This document shows, one piece after another, positions 6,329 to 10,445 of a DNA stretch of 10,445 nt. The first letter of the stretch is position 1. Each line of letters begins with the position of its first letter. The notes below the pieces were generated by a model. It was not told the origin of the DNA and ran no database searches. It saw only the letters and a program-made list of their open reading frames with translations. The stretch is from NCBI GenBank assembly GCA_027577415.1, contig JANBQS010000917.1, positions 1-10,445 of the forward strand, given 5' to 3'. This DNA is from Coemansia sp. RSA 922. Its lineage: Eukaryota; Kickxellomycota; Kickxellomycetes; Kickxellales; Kickxellaceae. A program made the translations under genes and the position numbers.

Positions 6329-6976
6329 TTAGTACGCGATAGACGGACTAGCATTGATAAACTTGTTTTCAAGAACGCATTGTTCTAGGATGAAATGCGC
6401 GACATCGTTTCGCGATACCGTATACCCGCACACGCCAAAATCAGCGCGATATGCCTTTGTCAACTTGCCGCTAGTCAATAGCGCCGGACGCACAAGCGTA
6501 TAGGGCAATCCACTATTCTTGATAGCGGTTTCAGCGACTACCTTGTGCTGGTGAGGCTTGGTAAGCAATAGGCTGTAGAACGGACGGAATACATAGGGCA
6601 CATCATAGAAGCCATTGACGCCAGTAGACGATACCATGATGAGACGAGGCGCAGTTACAGCGTTAGCTTCCTTGATAGTCTCTATCAAATGCTTGACGCC
6701 CGTTTCTTCAACGCCAATGTCGCCTGATATCGAGAGCCCTTCGAGTTTGGCGCCCAGAGAGCATATCACAATGTCTGCGCCCTCAATAGTCTTGGCAACA
6801 TCTTCCTTGACCAATGCGTCGCCCTTGATGACCTGGATCTTGCTTAGCTGCTCTTCGGTGAATGGCAGCTTGTCGGGCGAGCGTGCCAAAATCGTAATTT
6901 GTAGGTCTTTCTCGATGGCTTGCTCGACGAATGCCTTGCCCGTGTTGCGGGATGCTCCGAGAACTGCTATGCGCAT
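6329..6976 (-). CDS. Atypical SDR / NmrA-like NAD(P)-binding protein (215 aa)
   Basis: The product is a single-domain Rossmann protein of the atypical short-chain dehydrogenase group (NAD(P)-binding, PF13460-like), similar in plan to biliverdin reductase B/flavin reductase. The N-terminus RIAVLGASRNTG (2-13) is the dinucleotide loop, with Arg10 in place of the middle Gly of GxxGxxG. A D at 53 (KGDAL) suits adenine binding. VICSLGA (70-76) and RLIMVSSTGVNG (111-122) are core strands, and LPYTLVRPALL (157-167) is the family's C-terminal signature. No classical YxxxK pair is evident, as expected for this group. Length is about that of biliverdin reductase B. The start ATG at 6974-6976 has A at -3 and a TATA box 104 bases upstream. 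The substrate cannot be told from sequence, and a non-enzymatic redox-sensing role is possible. Confidence 0.88.
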   Translation of the reverse strand: MRIAVLGASRNTGKAFVEQAIEKDLQITILARSPDKLPFTEEQLSKIQVIKGDALVKEDVAKTIEGADIVICSLGAKLEGLSISGDIGVEETGVKHLIETIKEANAVTAPRLIMVSSTGVNGFYDVPYVFRPFYSLLLTKPHQHKVVAETAIKNSGLPYTLVRPALLTSGKLTKAYRADFGVCGYTVSRNDVAHFILEQCVLENKFINASPSIAY

Positions 6977-7268
6977 AGTATAAAGTGAGTATTAAAGTAT
7001 AGTGGTGCTAGGTTAAAAAAAGATGAGATGGGAGAAAACAGTTAGAAAGGATGGGCGGCTGGAATGGCGCCATTTTTATACGCAAACGTAATCGTGCCAA
7101 GAGGGCTTAACAAAGCTTACAGTCATGCTTAATCGCCTTTCAAGTGCCAAGGCTTGGGTCGCGTGCTACATGCAAGGCGCAGCCAGCACAGAACTGCACA
7201 TTAGCTTGCTGGTAATGTTTGTCACCAATTTATTTTTTTCTACTGTGGCTGGCAATACAGGGTAGTGC
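6977..7268 (-). promoter_or_regulatory. Promoter of the SDR gene and 3' end of Tim50
   Basis: TATAAAAA reads on the minus strand at 7073-7080, 104 bases from the SDR ATG, close to the spacing in the two small genes. A CCATCCTTTC stretch follows it at about the initiator position, loosely like the CCATTTC of the small-gene promoters. An AATAAA on the minus strand at 7229-7234, 35 bases past the Tim50 stop, is a good polyadenylation signal. The octamer GTGCCAAG occurs twice (7095-7102, 7142-7149). Confidence 0.6.
7229..7234 (-). terminator. Polyadenylation signal of TIM50
   Basis: AATAAA on the minus strand lies in an A-rich run 35 bases downstream of the Tim50 stop codon, at a normal distance for cleavage and polyadenylation. 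Confidence 0.6.
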
Positions 7269-8819
7269 CTACTTTTGCGCCGGAGCCGCACTGGTACCAG
7301 CAGGGGCGTCTGGAGGAGCTCCACTTGTCCACTGCTTCATCATCTTCCACAACGTCATGTCCTTCATCTGGCGCTTCATCTCCTCCTCAATGTCTTTGCG
7401 TTCCTTCTCGATAATCGCCAGCACTTCCTTGTGCTGCACGGTAAAGTTCTCCCGCATCATCTTGCGCATCTGGTCAAACTCCGGTACCGGCGGGTTCTCC
7501 GTATCAGCCGGCGCACCGCCAAAGATCAGCGACTTTAAGCTACCCGCGTTCTTGCGCTTTTCTTCCCAGTCATCGATGGTCTTCTTGCGAATGACGTTCT
7601 CCCACTTTGTAAACTCGTGAGCCGCGTCCAATCCCTTGTACACCTTGATCCAAGCGCGCACATCCTTGGGCTCCATCATATGGATGTACTCGAGGAGCTC
7701 GGTAATCTGCTCAATCCAGTTGTCACCAGGCTCGCCACGGAACGGCCTGGCCATCAATACGTTGTCGGGCTGCATCTTGAGCGAATCGGGACTGATATCG
7801 ATCATAATGACCTTGGACATGTCGCGGTTAATCGTCGTCAAGTCCTTGTAGTTTTTGCCGTCAATATTGCGCATGTGGTCCTTGTACAGACGGAAGGGCG
7901 CATACTCCATCGGGTCTAGGCGCTCCATCACCAGCATGCCGCTGTGGCTGGGCTGTGTGGAGAAGATGACAAGCTCAAACATGCTCGCCATATACGCCAG
8001 AAAGTGGTCCAGGCCAGGACGCTTGGCAATGCGCCAGCCGTGCTCCTTGGTCCAGTCCATGTGGATCAGCATATCGTCCAAATTGAGCACCAGCGTATAG
8101 GGCATCGTGTATTCGTTAGGATCAGACAGCAGCTTCTCTGTTGCAGGCTCTGACAGGAACGAAAACGCACCCTGAGTGCGCTTGAAAGCCCGATGCCATA
8201 GCTGCTGCAGGGCGTTCTGCTCAGGGTCATCCTTCATTCCCTTGCCTGCCTCGTCTGCAGTGAAGGGGCGTCCGTAGTAGCCAATACCGCCAACCAAAAG
8301 TCCAAACACCAGTCCAGTGCCAATGTACTTGGCAGCCTTCACCTTTGGCTCGTCTTCGAGCGGAGGCAGATCGGCGCGCTGCCGACGTGCCCGCCTGGCC
8401 TCAGCCGCGCTGGCGCTGTCGCGAGGATGCTGGCCCTTTCCATCCTGGCCATCGGCCGAGTCTGCAGCTGCCTCGTCTCCAGTAAGGATCCCGCTGGCTA
8501 TTCCGCTGCCTGCCGAGGAGAATCCAAACGGCGACGTGCTGCTAGGCTTTTGTGAGCTAGTTGCGGCGTCGGCACTGGGATCGACCTTTGAGTCATCGAC
8601 TGTGTTGGTGGTGCTCTCGTCCTTGGCTGTCTCTTCGCTGCTAGGAGTCTTTGGCGGTGTGGTTTCAGAGGTCTTTTTGATGCGAATCATCGCGGGGGTA
8701 GTTGTGCTGAGTCCTCGTGCTTGCAACAAGCCAGCAGCCACGCGCACTCGGCTGTCGTTGTTGGCGACCCAAGCGGGCCTTAGTTGCCGCGAAATTGGAG
8801 TGGTGATGCGACCGAGCAT
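7269..8819 (-). CDS. TIM50: Tim50, receptor subunit of the mitochondrial TIM23 complex (516 aa)
   Basis: Tim50 spans the inner membrane and receives presequence proteins from the TOM complex, passing them to the Tim23 channel. The start ATG has G at -3. The N-terminus is a basic, Ser/Thr-rich presequence, and RGLSTT (35-40) fits the R-x-L-x-x-T pattern of MPP plus octapeptidyl peptidase cleavage. A long Ser/Thr/Asp-rich linker (45-140) follows, then a basic patch and one membrane helix (165-183, YIGTGLVFGLLVGGIGYYG). The FCP1/NIF-like domain (about 238-385) includes TLVLNLDDMLIH, HGWRIAKRPG, LYKDHM and LTTINRDMSKVIMID. The phosphatase motif DxDx(T/V) reads NLDDM (246-250), so the nucleophile Asp is gone and the domain is probably non-catalytic, as in yeast Tim50. 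A charged coiled coil (about 445-490) ends in LWKMMKQW. It is divergent from Rad18. Confidence 0.96.
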   Translation of the reverse strand: MLGRITTPISRQLRPAWVANNDSRVRVAAGLLQARGLSTTTPAMIRIKKTSETTPPKTPSSEETAKDESTTNTVDDSKVDPSADAATSSQKPSSTSPFGFSSAGSGIASGILTGDEAAADSADGQDGKGQHPRDSASAAEARRARRQRADLPPLEDEPKVKAAKYIGTGLVFGLLVGGIGYYGRPFTADEAGKGMKDDPEQNALQQLWHRAFKRTQGAFSFLSEPATEKLLSDPNEYTMPYTLVLNLDDMLIHMDWTKEHGWRIAKRPGLDHFLAYMASMFELVIFSTQPSHSGMLVMERLDPMEYAPFRLYKDHMRNIDGKNYKDLTTINRDMSKVIMIDISPDSLKMQPDNVLMARPFRGEPGDNWIEQITELLEYIHMMEPKDVRAWIKVYKGLDAAHEFTKWENVIRKKTIDDWEEKRKNAGSLKSLIFGGAPADTENPPVPEFDQMRKMMRENFTVQHKEVLAIIEKERKDIEEEMKRQMKDMTLWKMMKQWTSGAPPDAPAGTSAAPAQK

Positions 8820-9056
8820 TTCCCTCTCTTTTTAATCAAAATAAGTGAAAAATCCAAACAGACAAAATTCGAAAAGCAAAGAGGGGATTACGAAATTGGC
8901 CAAATGCCAAAGATATCCAGCTTGATTTAATCGCGCTGATTGTTGGATGTCACCAAAAGCACGCGCTCAGGCATCTCTGATCAAAAGCGAATGGACGCGT
9001 CTTTCTCCTAATTTCCAACTACCTTTTTTTTCTTATTTATATTTTTGTTATTGCAA
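8820..9056. promoter_or_regulatory. Divergent promoter between TIM50 and RAD18
   Basis: This is a 237-bp shared promoter. A CCAAT box reads on the minus strand at 8895-8899, about 76 bases upstream of the Tim50 ATG, as expected for a HAP-type site in a mitochondrial gene. On the Rad18 side, ACGCGT lies at 8995-9000, 57 bases from the ATG, with a related ACGCGC at 8961-8966. ACGCGT is the MluI cell-cycle box bound by MBF in yeasts and is common before S-phase and repair genes. The final 40 bases before Rad18 are T-rich. Confidence 0.5.
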
Positions 9057-10274
9057 ATGGACGCACTTATAGAGCTCGACGATCCCAGCGACTGGCCAGA
9101 CACCCTGCCACATATGCGTGAGTTGGATCAACTCTTGCGGTGTCCGGTTTGCAAAGAGTACTTTGCTACTGCCATGGTCACAGCCAACTGCGGGCACACC
9201 TTCTGCTCTCTGTGCGTGCGTCGCTGTCTCACACAAGAGACAAAGTGTCCGTCATGTCGAGCACCACTCACCGAAAGCGAGCTGAACCCTAACCGGCTGA
9301 TAGACAGCGCTGTCCACACATTCAAGAGCGGTCGTTTGCAGCTATTAGCAGAGCTAAAGACTGCGACACAAGCAAGTTTGTCCGCAGCACATGGAGAGTC
9401 ACGAAAAAGTGTCAGCGAGAATGGCCCTAAGCGCAGGCGAATAGGTACTCGCAGCGTAGGTATAACCAGCAGCAGCGACCCGAGTATTAAGGACAAAACG
9501 AGTAGTAGAGACACGGAGACAGTGTCCATGGTCGACTTGACAACCTCGGATGTGGAGCAAATTATTACCAGCGATATGGATATAACGAATAGCGACGATG
9601 ATCGCGATGCTCGGTTGGCGCCACCAGCCCGGAAGCGAGACTCGAGGAGAGAGAGCAATAGCGATGACAGCGACTTTATGCCGGATGAAACCAGCCAGTC
9701 GACTAGGACTCGGCCAGCGGCTGGACCGCAGGCCAGCGTCCCGTGCCCCAACTGCCAGGGACTAGTGCGCCAAGCACGGATCAATTGGCACCTGGATCGT
9801 TGCCTAGCTGGGAAATCGACCAAGGAGCCGACTACCGTGTCAATGCGAAAGCAGGCCGGTCCTGCGATGGTGCTGCAACAGGCGTCGACGGCAGCCAAAT
9901 GTGCGCTGCCACGGCCGACCAAGCTTGCCTACAGCCTGCTGAGCGAGTCCAAGCTGCGTCGCACGCTCAAAGACCTGGGAATCCCGACCAAGGGCGATAA
10001 GCAGCAGATGCAGGCGCGCCACGTCGAGTGGGTTAATTTGTACATGGCCAATGCCGACGCATCAGTGCCAGTATCTCATCGGTTGTTGCTTCGTCGCCTG
10101 GCCACATGGGAGGAGTCGCTGACTAGACCGGCAGACAATTCCAAACCCGCGCTTGAAACCGAAAGTGACGTCGCTGAGCACGCGGCCAAATACGCAGATT
10201 CCTTTGCGGCCTTGGTAGCTCAGGCCAGCGCTGTACGAGTCAAGCCGGCAAAGGCCACACCAGACTCTTTCTAG
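9057..10274 (+). CDS. RAD18: Rad18 E3 ubiquitin ligase (405 aa)
   Basis: Rad18 with the E2 Rad6 monoubiquitinates PCNA at stalled replication forks and starts translesion synthesis and post-replication repair. The start is the ATG at 9057; the frame is open 12 bases further but begins with TTG. The RING finger is complete: C29, C32, C45, H47, C50, C53, C64 and C67, preceded by LDQLLRCPVC and followed by the family stretch LNPNRLIDSAV (76-86). A basic patch PKRRRIG (124-130) may be a nuclear signal. VDLTTSD (159-165) resembles a SUMO-interacting motif. The UBZ4 finger has C230, C233, H245 and C249 (PCPNCQGL...INWHLDRC). The SAP DNA-binding domain is at about 290-330 (YSLLSESKLRRTLKDLGIPTKG). 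A helical C-terminal region, likely for Rad6 contact, runs 340-395. Domain order and length match fungal Rad18. No intron visible. Confidence 0.97.
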   Translation: MDALIELDDPSDWPDTLPHMRELDQLLRCPVCKEYFATAMVTANCGHTFCSLCVRRCLTQETKCPSCRAPLTESELNPNRLIDSAVHTFKSGRLQLLAELKTATQASLSAAHGESRKSVSENGPKRRRIGTRSVGITSSSDPSIKDKTSSRDTETVSMVDLTTSDVEQIITSDMDITNSDDDRDARLAPPARKRDSRRESNSDDSDFMPDETSQSTRTRPAAGPQASVPCPNCQGLVRQARINWHLDRCLAGKSTKEPTTVSMRKQAGPAMVLQQASTAAKCALPRPTKLAYSLLSESKLRRTLKDLGIPTKGDKQQMQARHVEWVNLYMANADASVPVSHRLLLRRLATWEESLTRPADNSKPALETESDVAEHAAKYADSFAALVAQASAVRVKPAKATPDSF

Positions 10275-10325
10275 ATATAGACACTGCCTAAATTGTACTA
10301 GAATGTTGTAGTAATGCGATAGGGT

Positions 10326-10337
10326 TTTATTTTTATT
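10326..10337 (-). terminator. Tandem polyadenylation signals of the right-edge gene
   Basis: Two adjacent AATAAA hexamers read on the minus strand at 10326-10331 and 10332-10337, starting 13 bases past the TAA at 10350-10352. They support a minus-strand gene ending here and converging on Rad18. Confidence 0.5.
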
Positions 10338-10349
10338 TTTTTGGATTCG

Positions 10350-10445
10350 TTAGTCGTAGATATACACCAGAGCGTGCATCAGTGTCCACACCAAGACGTA
10401 AGAAAGCAAAGTGTTGAACATGGGCGTTCCGGCAACATCCATAAA
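10350..10445 (-). CDS. C-terminus of a membrane-type protein, cut by the window edge
   Basis: Reading in from the right edge on the minus strand gives 31 codons and a TAA. The peptide includes GTPMFNTLLSYVLVWTLM and ends HALVYIYD. Residues 9-30 form a hydrophobic, aromatic stretch like a last transmembrane helix with a very short tail. The open frame, hydrophobic character, stop and two AATAAA signals just beyond support a real gene end. I do not recognise the family from so little sequence. A chance frame of 31 codons is possible, so this is a moderate call. Confidence 0.5.
   Translation of the reverse strand, partial: FMDVAGTPMFNTLLSYVLVWTLMHALVYIYD

Noticed and set aside
9128..9922. 264-codon minus-strand frame inside Rad18
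   Set aside because: Rad18 has a complete RING-UBZ4-SAP protein on the other strand over the same bases. The antisense product has no family features.

Overview
The window looks like nuclear DNA of a fungus. The genes are eukaryotic (MYST acetyltransferase, Cwf21/SRm300-type splicing protein, Pelota/Dom34, Tim50, Rad18). They are compact, nearly intron-free, and separated by a few hundred bases or less. The lone RS-rich Cwf21 protein, the AT-rich leaders and the short GT...AG intron fit an early-diverging fungus, perhaps Kickxellomycotina (Coemansia-like). That placement is inference; no taxonomic marker is present.

Layout from left to right. Positions 1-1839 hold two small tandem + strand genes (435-779 and 1486-1839). 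They are diverged paralogs of a family I do not recognise. They share a TATA-type core promoter with exactly conserved spacing and have much lower third-position GC than the first part of the pelota gene. Positions 1965-3275 hold a minus-strand MYST acetyltransferase whose true start lies in a 29-nt first exon behind a 150-nt intron. Positions 3672-4706 encode a Cwf21/SRRM2-like spliceosome protein, divergent from the MYST gene. Positions 4786-5973 (minus) encode Pelota/Dom34, convergent with cwf21. Positions 6329-6976 (minus) encode an atypical SDR/NmrA-like NAD(P)-binding protein with its own TATA box. Positions 7269-8819 (minus) encode Tim50. Positions 9057-10274 (+) encode Rad18, sharing a 237-bp divergent promoter with Tim50. 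At the right edge, the last 31 codons of a minus-strand gene, rich in membrane-type residues, enter the window and end at 10350.

The genes are housekeeping functions without an obvious common pathway: chromatin acetylation, splicing, ribosome rescue, mitochondrial import and post-replication repair. I see no CRISPR array, transposon, rRNA or convincing tRNA, and no operon-like system. The parts most likely to be undescribed are the tandem small-protein pair with its duplicated promoter, and the MYST protein with several departures from the family consensus.
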